This document shows positions 11,201 to 24,589 of a stretch of DNA of 64,000 nt, one piece after another (within the stretch, counting starts at the first letter, position 1; the number at the start of each line of letters is the position of its first letter). This DNA is from Pleurodeles waltl (lineage: Eukaryota; Chordata; Amphibia; Caudata; Salamandridae), in assembly GCF_031143425.1 (NCBI RefSeq), contig NC_090442.1, positions 421,307,776-421,371,775 on the forward strand, read 5' to 3'. A program made the position numbers and the translations under genes. Below the pieces are notes generated by a model. It saw nothing but the letters and a program-made list of their open reading frames with translations, ran no database searches and had not been told where the DNA came from.

Positions 11201-12540
11201 CCACACGTAGGAATGACAGTCTCACAGTTGCAAAACTACTACTCAGAGAATTAATACCCAGGTTTGGGTTTCCGGTTTCTATAGAATCAGATAGGGGAAG
11301 ACACTTCGACAATGAGGTGATTAAACTCCTGTGTGCCGCACTCAACATTGAACAAAAGCTGCATTGTAGCTATCGCCCTGAAGCTTCAGGACTAGTCGAA
11401 CAGATGAATGGTACTTTGAAATCAAGAATAGCAAAAATGTGTGCAGCAACAAACATGAAGTGGCCAGATGCATTACCTCTAGTGCTGATGTCTATGAGAA
11501 ACACGCCAGATAAGAAAACAGGATTGTCCCCACATGAAATCCTCATGGGCAGAGCAATGAGGTTACCGGCGGTACCTGCAAATGCACTAGTGAATATTAC
11601 AGATGATATGGTGTTGGATTACTGCAAAAGTTTGGCTGACGTGATTCGCTCTTTCTCTCACCAGGTGGAAGCTAACACGTTACCACCAATCGGTGAACCA
11701 GGACACTCTCTGCAAGCTGGAGATTGGGTGGTTGTCAAGAAGCACGTAAGAAAATCGTGTCTTGAGCCGCGTTGGAAAGGGCCATATCAAGTGATATTGA
11801 CGACCACTACTGCTGTGAAGTGTGCCGGGGTTCCCAACTGGATACATGCCAGTCATACAAAAAGGGTAGCGTGTCCTGTTGAAGAGGAACTTGAAAATTC
11901 CGGTGCAGCAACCTCAAGAGGAGAAGTCTCAGAGTCAGAGATCAGTCAAGAAGGATCTGAGACTACAGGAGAGCCCGCTGAGAACAGCCGTGTCCCTCAA
12001 ACTATCAGAGAGTTCGAGAGAGGTGACGAAGTGCCAATCTCAGTGGAGGCAGCAGGAGAACAAAGTCAAGGAGAGGTTCTCCCAGAAGCAGACGAATACA
12101 ATTCAGAAACTGAATACAGTGTCGAACAAGGAGAGAGAAACGAAGAAGTGTCAAATTTAAATCAGAACAAATCAAGATCTGCCGAACGAGTTACAAGCCT
12201 ATCAGGAGAAAACACCATATTACCAGAGGAGGGTGCTGTTCAAGGTACTGAAGGAAAACGGCGAAGTAAGACGAACAGAGGTGACAATTGGCCAGAAAAT
12301 TCACACTTTAGAATAAGAGAAATAGCAAATGAAACAATAATAGAGGAAAGCGATACCTCACGAGCAGACGATCTGAGTGAAGGAGAACAGCAAGGTGAAC
12401 GAAGAATAAAAAGAAAAAGAATAGCAAACAGAAGATATACAGGTCCTGAATGGGCATACGCTACAACCGCTGAATGGCAGCAAGAATTCTTAGCGTTCTG
12501 TTTTGATCGAGAAATACCAGGCCAGTACTACGGTACCTGA
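8225..12540 (+). pseudogene. pol: pro-pol: protease, reverse transcriptase, RNase H, integrase; one frameshift
   Basis: Protease: LVDTGA active site (Asp codon 8354) and LLGRDLL. Reverse transcriptase follows from about 8750. The reading moves from frame 2 to frame 1 near 9200-9215, equivalent to a lost base, upstream of the YIDD catalytic motif at 9313-9324. RNase H carries acidic residues at codons 10252 (FVDGS), 10369 (AELIAL), 10432 (TDSR) and 10642 (GNGYADQ). Integrase has an HHCC zinc module (10918, 10930, 11020, 11029), the catalytic triad at 11116, 11290 and 11398 with D-X57-D-X35-E spacing, and a GPY/F motif (WKGPYQV) near 11776. After that the frame runs on about 220 codons as an acidic, Glu/Ser-rich tail ending at 12540, longer than usual. 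The apparent second ATG at 9259 is not a genuine start. Confidence 0.92.
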
Positions 12541-12806
12541 AGAAAATACAGCAAGAAATTTTTTGAAAAAAAAAAAAAAGAGACATTGAAAATTGTGAAA
12601 GCTTAAAAACAAGAATCTTAGAGAAAAAAAAAACTACCGGAAAGTGACATTAAACCTGGATTTGACTTTTAAAAACCTGATTACGACAAGCTGCTAACCT
12701 GAATTGACTAAAAGGGTCCTGGTTTGAGTGAAGACGCTGTAAATTACGCAGAAAGAGTTTGCTACTTAGAGTTGATTGTTGATCTACTGTTTGATTCTAT
12801 ACAAAC
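12541..12806 (+). other. pol-env spacer
   Basis: 266 A-rich bases separate the pol stop from the env ATG, with no coding potential. Pol and env usually overlap or abut in gamma-type retroviruses. A possible env splice acceptor is TTGCTACTTAG ending at 12769, but its pyrimidine tract is weak. Confidence 0.5.
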
Positions 12807-14477
12807 ATGGCTTATAGTAACAAGGGAAGTAAAGTATGTGGCTGGTTAGGACTTATGATAGGTGCTGTATGTGCAATAATGATTTTGGGAGTGATTGTAG
12901 GAATGCCATGGAGAGAGAGTGAAACTACTAATGCAACTTCAAAACCTGAGACTACTACTACAACTAATAAACTATCACCATGGGAGAAATTCGAGCAAGA
13001 CACAAAACATCTGCATGAGGGAACTAATCCAAACGGGGAGCTTTCTACTAATGTTTTCTATCGCCTACTAAATGAGTATGTGGAAACTATGAATGCGAAA
13101 GACTGTTATGTGTGTACTAAAATTCCTTAATCTGTGCAGGAGGGAGTTACTTATCATAGCCTCCCTCTTACGTATGGGATTAGTTGCAGCTTGCTACTAA
13201 CAAGATTTTATAATCAAGAGCATGTGCAATATTTTTATTCAAATTTAGATGTGTTTTCTTTTGTGCCTGTTATTGAATTCTTAAATAAGTTAGCTAAAGA
13301 GCATGATATAAAATTAGTTAGAGGATTCTTTGAGCCAACACTAACATTTGGAACTGCTTATGCACACCGCAATAACTTGACATGCTTACTGTCTCCTGTA
13401 GAGAAAAGCTTTTTAGATCACACAGATGATAGACGCAAAGCACTAAAGGAAAGATTAGAAAAAGGTTTAGAAAAACGCACTTATGCCAATGACTATGCTT
13501 ATACTGAAATTAAAACACAAGGCAAGTTAGCTATAGATGCATTACACGTAGGTAGACTCTGTATATATAGACCAAAATCTGATCAAGATAATTTGTTTGT
13601 AGGAACAAGTGAATGTAGGCATGTGTTTTTGTTTCAGAGCAAATGGACCTTTATGTTAAATGGACAAGACCCAGCGATTCCTGAAATCTATTACATCTGT
13701 GGGTTAAATGCGTATTACCGTCTCCCTAAGGGATGGTATGGGACATGTTATTTGGGAATAATATTCCCAAAGATTTACCAGATTGATGACTTAAAACAAC
13801 TACCTAAAACGTCTGAATTACAACATACCAGACAAAAACGAGAATCAGTGGCGGCTGTCATTGGTGATATATTTGGAGCTATAATCCCTTCAGTAGGGGT
13901 TATTCTAAATTCTATGAAAATTCAAAAGTTGTCTACTATTGTGGATAACATGCTGACAAATTTCACAGGAGCTATACTTCTGATGGATACAGAACTTGCT
14001 GCAGAAAGAGCTATGACTCTTCAAAACCGGCTTGCTTTAGACATTCTTTTAGCAAAGAGTGGAGGTGTGTGCAAAATGCTTAATGAGCAACATTGTTGCT
14101 CGTATATACCTGACAATAGTAAGAAAATTAGAAGCATGCTTACTAACTTGACTAGAGATAGTGCAGATTTGAAGGATCTAAAAGAACTTGGTGTTTGGGA
14201 GAAATTTGGAAAGGGAATTGCCCGAGTGGGAAGCTGGTTTACCAACATTTGGAATGTGGTACTTGCAAAAATCATGATGGGATTATTAATTGTTCTGATT
14301 TGTCTATTGGGATTTTGGGGAATATGCAAAATTAATGAAAAGGTGAAAAGAAATTTGGCTAACAGAACCAAAAGAAACGAAGAAAGTGAAAGAGAGAAAA
14401 TGTTTAATGAAATATGGGAAAGCTCACATAAAGGAAAAGATGTTGAAATGCGCATTATGCATAAGGCAAAAAGTTAA
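12807..14477 (+). pseudogene. env: env, with an in-frame stop early in the surface subunit
   Basis: Env is the membrane glycoprotein. The frame opens with ATG at 12807 and stays in frame 3 to 14477, but is cut by TAA at 13128-13130. An N-terminal hydrophobic stretch (residues about 11-34) is the signal or signal-anchor. A CXXC motif (CYVC) lies just before the stop. The surface/transmembrane boundary is a furin-type RQKR at 13830-13841, followed by a hydrophobic Ala/Ile/Gly-rich fusion-peptide-like stretch. The transmembrane subunit has an LQNR-type conserved region and a cysteine cluster at 14070 and 14094-14099. Seven residues lie between the first cysteine and the pair (CX7CC), against six in the usual gamma-type motif. 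A membrane anchor spans about 14256-14330, followed by a charged cytoplasmic tail of about 50 residues. Expression would need a spliced mRNA. Confidence 0.88.
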
Positions 14478-14509
14478 AACCTGGAAGATTTGTGATGACG
14501 AGCGTCATC

Positions 14510-14520
14510 AGAGGAGGGAC
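14510..14520 (+). promoter_or_regulatory. Polypurine tract
   Basis: AGAGGAGGGA directly upstream of the 3' LTR, separated from its TG by one C. This is the expected position of the plus-strand primer for reverse transcription. Confidence 0.8.
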
Positions 14521-16059
14521 TGAGAGAGCGTATTTTGATATTACATATTATAGACGTGAAATGCTTATGTCTAACAATGCTGTATTAATAAAACATTTAT
14601 TAAAAGCGTATTCATAAAAATGGCGAATCGTTCACATGTATAAACTAATGTCAACTGTAAGGAATAATCATTTATAGTTTGCTTAACTGAGCACATTAAA
14701 ACGTATAAAAAAAAAACTGCATTCATTAGAACTCGTATATCTTAAGTTAGCATGAGCAGAAGCTGTGTAGCTCTCATATTTAAAAGCGTTTTTTTCCTGT
14801 TTCCTCAGTGTGCAGAACTTGCAAACGACCATAACCCAGCTATTGTTCTCTCTGTATTAGTTCGTAACATAGGGACTTTTTCCCATCCGCATGCTAACAT
14901 CTTTTAGTATAAAATGATTGTGCTTCGAAACATTTGTAGATACTTCCAAGGACAATGAGACGAGGGAACGAGAACTTTTAACCTGAGACGTGTGCCAAGC
15001 TGATGAAGTAACCCCGGATATGCCACCTACGGAAGACCGATTATGAAGACCAATCAGAAGACGATATATTATCGAGAGATGACAAATGCATTACTTAATG
15101 TATAATTTGATAGGTTAACAATGATGGGGTGTATTGACTAACCAATAGAATTTTGGGGGAATGAATTACTAGAAAGGGATAAAAACCCATGACACAGGAA
15201 ATAACCAGACATTAGGTAGGGAATGATATTGATTACTTCCCGAAACTCTGTCACACTATTCTGTGACTTGAGACTTAGACAAACCATCCTTGCCCATATT
15301 ACCGCCCCTTACACTTTTCTCCTTAAGAGGAGAGTGTCTCTTGCCTCTAACTTAGATAGACTGATGGCGATCTAACTGAAGTCCTGAAGACGAAGACTGA
15401 TCCTGAATGCTGACTTAATCAGAGGAGGGTAATTATATAAAATTGCTAATGAGAATTCATTTTGCCTTTCTTTCTAGGTACCAACTGCTGTATGTTTTGA
15501 TAGAGACCTTAGTTAGATGTTTTCCAAATTGGTGTTCAAAATTGTTTTGCATGACGCCCAACATGCTAATGCTAATTAGAGGTTAGACGAGGTATTCACT
15601 CTGACTGACAACTGACGTGACTGACGTGGTGCTATGCTGAACTAGTATCTTAGAAAGTTCGATGTGTTATAAACTACTTATATCTATCTGATTGTCTATG
15701 CTACTGATCTTTGCATTATCAAAGGCTTATTGTGGTTGTCATCTTGTAATCGTGCTTACATGTTTATTGACTTTGAGATTAATGCCTTTACTACTAGATT
15801 GTAATCAATAGGGAATAAAACTTATTAACTCCATTAAGGTGTGGTTATTCATGACTGAAGGGTCATGGTTGCGTCGAATGTTCGTTAATGTCTAAAGTGA
15901 GAGATATTTTTATGTTAAACGTTGACAATGATATTGACATATTGATTGATATTTTAATTAGTTATCTCGTCCTACGGTGTCTCACCACTGGGCCCAAAGA
16001 TTCATTGGCCTAAAACGAGTCCTGATGTGTATAAATTGACATAGACGGACGCGTTAGCA
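14521..16059 (+). repeat. 3' LTR of the endogenous retrovirus
   Basis: About 1539 bp, TGAGAGAGCG...GCGTTAGCA, near-identical to the 5' LTR. It carries the polyadenylation signal AATAAA at 15814-15819 on the same strand as CAMK1D, so it is a possible premature polyadenylation site for host transcripts. Confidence 0.93.
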
Positions 16060-16063
16060 TTAC
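16060..16063. repeat. Target-site duplication, right copy (TTAC)
   Basis: TTAC follows the terminal CA of the 3' LTR and matches 2655-2658. This marks a single integration without later rearrangement between the flanks. Confidence 0.85.
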
Positions 16064-18375
<2,312 letters not shown>

Positions 18376-18664
18376 TGACACGTAGACCTTACGTGTGTTG
18401 TACAATATAATTTCCTGTTGCCTCCGTTTTAACTTGTTATGTATTACTTTTCAGATTCTCGGTTTTGAACCATCTATTTAAACTCATTTCCCCAACACTC
18501 CGTTCTCTGTGTTGAATGTAACTAGTAAGTTTATGAAAGTGAAAATAAAACAACATCTAGAGGATGGGTGTATAGGGGCTTGGGCACAGGCTATCCCCCG
18601 CTGCGACTAACCCCTGCCGTGCACGGCCAAAGGCTGTGCCAGGCGGTGGTTGAAATAAGATATA

Positions 18665-18819
18665 GGCCCATAGTTATACTTTTGTAGCGCCGCTTTTGTG
18701 CCGCTTTTTGACGCAAAAGAGGCGCAAACTTACAAAACACAATTGTATTTTGTATTTTTGCGCCGCTTTTGCATCACAAAATGACCCAAATACGGCGCTA
18801 AAAAGTATAAATATGGGCC
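18665..18819. repeat. Small terminal-inverted-repeat MITE
   Basis: About 155 bp with ends GGCCCATAGTTATACTTTTG and CAAAAGTATA-like inverse ending ATATGGGCC. The arms of about 27 bp pair except for a few mismatches and end in GCGCCG/CGGCGC. A second internal inverted set (GCGCCGCTTTTG / CAAAAG-GCGC) adds more folding. ATA flanks both ends, a possible 3-bp target duplication. Its nonautonomous DNA-transposon nature is inferred from structure only. Confidence 0.65.
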
Positions 18820-18857
18820 ATAGTATTTAAAATTACTTAACGTTAAAAAAAACGTTA

Positions 18858-19209
18858 CAGGGATGTTATAGTTAGGCTCACATTTTAAACATACAAAACC
18901 ATAGAAATTCACCTGTTATAGTTAGTTACCTCAAGTAACTATAGCTTGTGCAAGAAGGTAACTATAGCTGACGCCCCACCATGCAGTTTTTTCATCAAAA
19001 ATTTTACTGCAAATATTACATTAATATTATCAATGATGTTATCAAAGATGTCATGAGTGCTGTAATTTGTGAGGTAATTAGCAGTGTATGGTGATGGTGC
19101 GAGTTATAGTTATCTTAGGGCATGTGTTATAGTTACTTGAGGTGACTATAACAGCTGAATTTCTATGGTTTTGTATTTTTAAAATGTGAGCCTAACTATA
19201 ACGTCCCTG
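18858..19209. repeat. Foldback element with ~85-bp inverted arms
   Basis: 18858-18942 and 19129-19209 are inverted copies of each other with few differences: CAGGGATGTTATAGTTAGG on the left, CCTAACTATAACGTCCCTG on the right. About 186 bp lie between them. It sits about 500 bp downstream of the CAMK1D exon. Confidence 0.8.
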
Positions 19210-19394
19210 CAACCATTGTTTTTGTATTGAATTTCAATGATTTTTTAAATTCTATTTTCTAACCGTAACATCCCGGTAACGTTTGGTTTCTTCAGTGAAT
19301 ATCACTTTTTTTAAGTTAAAGTAATTTTAACTACTATACATTAATTCAATCTCTGCCGTTCACAGCTTTTTGCGAAGCCCCTATAGCTAACTAA

Positions 19395-19700
19395 CCCTGC
19401 GCCATGCACAGCCTTTGGCTGTGCGGTACAGCAGTTGGGAGCAGGGCCTGGCCTGCATCAGGCCCTGCAGCCAACCCTCTATAACCACCCAATACCTCAT
19501 CACGAATGGCTTTCAGCCGTGCGCAGCAGGGGTTGGCTGCAGGGCCTGGCCTGCAACCAGACCTTACAGTCAACCCCCTGTAACTACCCAACTTCACGCC
19601 ACACACGGCCTTTGGCCATGTGGGATGGGGGTTGGGGATTGGCTGCAGGGCCCCCTTCTTCAGTTTTACTGCCCCAGAGAGGTGGCAGTCCCCTGGGCTG
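19395..19700. repeat. Tandem repeat, three units of about 97 bp
   Basis: Each unit starts with a small hairpin on GGCTTTGGCC/GGCCAAAGCC-type sequence (near 19404, 19503 and 19601). It continues with GGTTGGCTGCAGGGCCTGGC and CTATAACCACCCAA-like text. An inverted, decayed part of the unit occurs at about 18590-18650, so the MITE and foldback between look enclosed by inverted copies of this sequence. Confidence 0.6.
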
Positions 19701-21240
19701 CAGGGGGGGTGTCGCACTGGCCCTTATTTTATTTTATTTATTTTAGTTCTGCCGCAGGGAGGTGTGGGTGCCCAGGGAGCGGGTGGGACCAGCGGACCTG
19801 CCCTCATAAATAATTTGCAGTGTCATTGGTAGGTAGCTGTCCCTGGGGCTGAGGGGGAGTCACGTGTCACCCACTGCATCAACTTAACAACTTTTGTTCT
19901 GGGGAGGTGGTGGTCCCTGGGACATGGGGGTGCTTCATGGCCACCCCTCAAACATAAGCAGTGCCCCTGGAGGTGGCGGTCGCAGGGCTTTCATAAGCCT
20001 TGGGGGGGGGGGGCACCACGGGGACAAAATGAAAAGCAAGTGCCAGAAACTGGGCTTGTTCTTTTTTCCTTACAATCACAGTGAAATTCACGTATTTGCC
20101 ACAATTTTCACAGAGATTTGAAAAACAAAATCCTTTTAAGGAGGGGTGGTCCCTGGAGGACCCCTGCACAAAGGCTAGAGTGATAGGGTAACAGTACCCT
20201 GCCCCTCAAAATGACAGCCAACACTTCCTGGTTGAAGTGTTGGCAGCCAATCAGATCTGTGCATGAGACTGGGAGTATTAGCGAACCCTTCACAGCTCGA
20301 GGTGTACAAATTTGGTTTTCTTTTAATATTTCAAAAACTACTCAACGGACTTACACCAAATAACAAAAAGGCTTCTTTCTGGATCAAAAGCTACCTTTCT
20401 GCCAAATTTGGTGTAATTCCGTCAAGCAGCTCGGGTTTATAACCATATTCAAAATCCTTATGGGAATTAACATGTGAATTCCCTTTTTTGACTCCCCCTT
20501 TTTCTCTGCCCAGCTTGACGAATCCACCCGAAACTTTCCATGCACAACAAGGTTCACGGGCACACTTTTTTGGAAACTTTTGTGAAGATTCGTCAAACTG
20601 TGTCAAAGATATACACAAAGTCAGAAAATGCTATTTCAGTGGAAAGTATGTCCTGATATATATTTATATATATTTATGAAAAGTGTGCCACCGCCACACA
20701 GAGAACCCAATTGCAATTTAGGATGGTGGCTCCCTTGTTGCCATCTTTAGAGCTATAGGTTCAGCTGCCTCAATATGTCCTTTTAAAGCATTTGCTAAGG
20801 TCTTTTATTCTGATACACTGTACATTGGAGGGCTCCATCTTCACAACTCAAAGCTCAGAGAAGTTATAGGCCCTGCTTTCTTAGACTTCAAAACCAGCAC
20901 AAGTTAAAGTTCAGTCAAATAATATTTTAGTGGTTAAGTGTACCTTGGATGAGACTTCAGTACCCCAGGTGTTTTTAATGTTAGCATATTTTCAAACCTA
21001 CATGGAGAATAATGATAAGATTTAGTGCCATTGCCAGTGAATAATTTATTGGATCTACTTATTGAGCTTCCTCCAATAAATGTTACTACTTTGTGGAATT
21101 TCAATGAAAGTGTGTTTAATGTGGAAAATTCTACTTATGATCTGTATTGATTGCAAATGAGATAAACACAGGAGGGCACTATTAGAAGTCTGTAATCCAT
21201 TTATTCAAAGAATTTCCAATCATATGCAAAAGATACCACT
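19701..21240. other. Intronic sequence, no gene
   Basis: Contains G-rich tracts (for example a run near 20000-20011) and an old repeat-like stretch at about 20300-20640. I could not assign a family. Nothing coding. Confidence 0.4.
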
Positions 21241-21249
21241 AGAGCAAAG

Positions 21250-23200
21250 GCATGTTTAAGTGCACACGTTTCCAGCCTTTTCTGTTTAACGCATTTTTAT
21301 TGAAACAATAAGCAACATGTACTGAGAAAAATACATGGAATAAAACTAACACGTCTATTATAGCAATCACCTACTTAGAGTATACATAGTATAGACCTGA
21401 ATGAGACAAAAGAGCATATCATTTTAAAAATATTAAAGTTTTATGAAACAATAAAAAGAGAGCATTATTATTTGCCTAACTGTAATGGCAATAAAATGTT
21501 CAATAGCTTAACATTACAATTATAATCACAACAAGACGGTGATAAGCAACCTGGTATCACATTATCAAAGGAAATGTGAATATTGAAATTTACAGTCTCA
21601 GTACATTTAGACCATACAAAATTCCAACATGAAATACCATACCCACAAGTAAGTTATGAAGCAGTGTACCTTTTTTTGCAGTATCAACATAAATTGGTAG
21701 AATTAATGCATTTGCTCACATGAAATGGTGTACCAAGTAATCTATTATATACAATTAACACAGATTGAGTAACATTTGCTGATTTAGATGTTTTGAATAA
21801 CTTAAGCATAACTTTGCTTTAGGGTTGCACATCAAAGGCATGCTGATTATAATTTTTCTATAAGAGTTCAATGTGGGATTTAGGTCTACTTACAGTTGGG
21901 TAATGGGCTGATCTATAAATTATGGCAGCAATGGTATAATACTGTTCAATATCCAACTATTACAACGTCATGGTGGTATATCCAAGCACATCTGAGGCCC
22001 TGGATGAATAATTTGAAAATGAAGTATGCGTAATATACATTTTCATTGTATATTCATTAGCAAGCATATTAAATAATGAATCTATTTTTTGTAATTTTTG
22101 TGTAAGGTACTGTAGGGGAACCATTCCACATCTGATTTATGTAGGAGATATCCTTTTGTTCCCAATGCTTTCAACACAAGGATGTATTTTCAGGTAGTTG
22201 CTATTCCAGAATATAGATGAGAATAAGTATCTCAGAGTGGAGTATTCATGAAAATCGGGTTTTATGAATAATACAATGAGTGTACTTTAACATGTTATTT
22301 TTGTGGAGAATGTGCCAATTGGCCATATGAAGAATTTTCTTATAGGTGAAATTAGCAAAACATTTGCATTCATGTCTAACCCAGGGATCAGGAGTATCAT
22401 CATATTTAAATAATAAAGCACTAGCTTGCCTGATGATGAAAAAGAGCGATACTTTTTCAAATCTTTAATTTATTTGTCATGTTTTGACAAACCAATACAA
22501 TGCACTTTTGTATTCTTTAGGAATTGTGAGCAAATGCTATCAAATTGCTAAAAATAAATAATTAGAAATCTTAAAAGATAACGGAGAAATAACAATTCAC
22601 CCACCATTTAATAGATAATGGGGATCAAGTGATGACAGGTCATGTGATTTAGTTTCAGGGAACAAATATTAAACTGAATAGTTTTCTTAATATAAGGGTA
22701 AAACAAAATATCTAGTTTAACCTTGATTAGGCTCTACATACAATTAGAACCTTCAAACATCAAACACATGCATAATACGTTCAAAGGAAGAATATCTGTT
22801 TCATTTGAGTTCAGTTTATAACCAGAAATTTGCAAATAAAATTAAACTTCATTCAACAAAGTTTTCAATAGGGAAGAAGGATTAGCCACATATAATAGAA
22901 TGTCATTGCATAATTTGAAACTTGACCTTCTAAATCATTGTGTTTAAATCTAACAATGGAGGAACTGTGTCTCAAGTGTGCAAAGAAGGGTTCTTAACAT
23001 AATAAAAACAATAAAGGAAGAAGCGGACATTCCTGTCCGGTCCATACCTTAAATTATAATAGGAGGAGAAACAATTGTTTACAAAGACACTAGGAAACAA
23101 GAAAAGTAGTTTAACAAATGAAATATAATGAGTGCCAAAACCAAAAGCAATGAAGAGTCTTAAACTTACATTAACAATACTATCAAATATTTTTTTCAGC
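21250..23200 (-). mobile_element. Degenerate L1/Tx1-like LINE, reverse-transcriptase C-terminal half
   Basis: Read on the minus strand, two landmarks of L1-clade reverse transcriptase appear in the right order. A decayed G-x-x-x-x-G-x-S-x-S-S block lies near 23000-23050, where L1 elements have the GTRQGCPLSP motif. An LCNDILLYVANP block lies near 22870-22930, where they have FADDMLLYI-NP. After that comes an N-rich segment resembling the SGYKIN region. Stops and frame changes are frequent. The 5' portion is missing. Identification is by eye and the ends are approximate. Confidence 0.5.
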
Positions 23201-24060
23201 AGATGAAACCATTATCGGGGTCTTAAGTGTAAAGACAAGTGTGATAACATTAGAAAAATCTCTTGCATTAGCAGCTTTTTAAGAAACCCTGATTAGCAGT
23301 GACGGCTGGTCAAGTTGGAGAGTGGTGGGACTGGGCTGGGCAGCGTGCAGGGTGAGGGATTGGGGTTCACTTTAAGGGGACACAGCATCTCAGTGCTATT
23401 GCCTTTGAAAGTAATAATTTTTACTTGATGCTTTTGCAGATTTACATACCCTGAACTCAAAGCTGGTTCCCCATTTTCAAAGTTGGCAGCTCTGACGCAA
23501 GGCCACATCCTCACCACTTGATAAGTGGGCTCAAAAACCTACTCTTCAACTGAGAGTCCAGGAATCTCCACAGTACAGCCATTAGTGATTGACTCTCAAG
23601 CTGCTGCACTGTAATTACAAAGGTGCATATGAGTACAATGACCCACAATGCACAAAGTTTGCCTGTGAGGCCTGTCCCATAAAGCTCGCAAGCATCCCTT
23701 TTTTGCACCCACAGCTGGTGAATGGCTGCACACCCTCAGTTGGATTCAAGCTAATGGCCCTGATAACACCTTACTGAAATGACAAAATACAGATGCCTGG
23801 CACTGAGTAGAGAAACACATGTTCTTATCACCTGCCCGAGTTATTACCAGGCCATTGTGCACACTAAATAGTCAATTTCAGGCATTCTGCGACCCCCCTG
23901 ACCTTGTTGTAACTGGGGCTTGCTTTTGGTAAGGTAAAGGTAGAACTTTCTGCTAAAATACCTATACAGCTAATCAGGCAACACAGTTAATTGAAAACAA
24001 AAACGCTTTAGATCACTGTGCTAACCCTTTCTTTTCAATTTATTGCCCCCCAACAACAGT
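23201..24060. other. Intronic sequence, nothing recognised
   Basis: Mixed-composition intron. Short open frames lack identifiable domains. Confidence 0.4.
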
Positions 24061-24079
24061 GCATGCAAAGCATCATTCC

Positions 24080-24480
24080 AAGGGTGCTAGGTAGGGGGGG
24101 CCCTGCACTGCCCAAAACTTGTCATGGGCAGTGCAGGGGCCCACTTGTAGTCCCCAGCACATCCTTTCCACCAAAAGGCCGGTGGAAAGGGGACTAGTGA
24201 TCAGCACAGTGGTGCTAAACTCAGCACCGCCATGGCTAACCACAAGTCCAACCACCCTCACCCCATCAGGAACCATGTTGCAGGCAGGGATGGCGGTCCG
24301 ACTGCCGGGTCCGTAATGTGGTGGTTGAACCGCCAGGATTGCAGAGGTCCTACCACCACTGCAAAGCTTGTAATGAGGCCACAAGTCTCCAACCAAAAAG
24401 AGCCAAGCATAATGATAAAGTTCCATGACTGCCCGGCACTTACAGGAATGTGGCCATCTTGCTTGCTGCTCAGCCACAAC
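24080..24480. repeat. Fragment of the GGCGGTC multi-hairpin family
   Basis: Holds the family's GGGCCCTGCACTGCCCA / TGGGCAGTGCAGGGGCCC hairpin (about 24098-24142) and decayed GGCGGTCCGACTGCC and GAACCGCCAGG motifs. Termini are not clear. Confidence 0.5.
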
Positions 24481-24589
24481 CCTCACAGGCTAATTGATCA
24501 TACTTGAATTCCTATATAGCACTTTCAATTGAACAAAAGTTATAACAGGCATTCACATTTCCTTATATTTAGAGGCTAAAGTGAGCAAT

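Larger units (their letters stand above)
2659..16059 (+). mobile_element. Full-length endogenous retrovirus, class I (gamma/epsilon-like)
   Basis: A 13.4-kb provirus with two 1.54-kb LTRs, TG...CA ends, a TTAC target duplication, primer-binding site, gag, pro-pol, env and polypurine tract in retroviral order. Class I placement rests on several features. Gag and pro-pol share a frame across a UAG. The integrase has a GPY/F motif. Env has a gamma-type transmembrane subunit with an LQNR...GG...C...CC layout. The target duplication is 4 bp. The LTRs differ by about 11 substitutions and one 1-bp indel (counted by eye), so insertion was recent. Gag, pol and env all carry frame or stop lesions, so autonomous replication is unlikely. 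It lies in the sense orientation in a CAMK1D intron. Confidence 0.93.

Noticed and set aside
11879..12160. 93-codon frame overlapping the pol tail in another frame, a possible accessory gene
   Set aside because: It lies in purine-rich sequence where two frames are easily open, its ATG is internal to pol, and no motif is visible.
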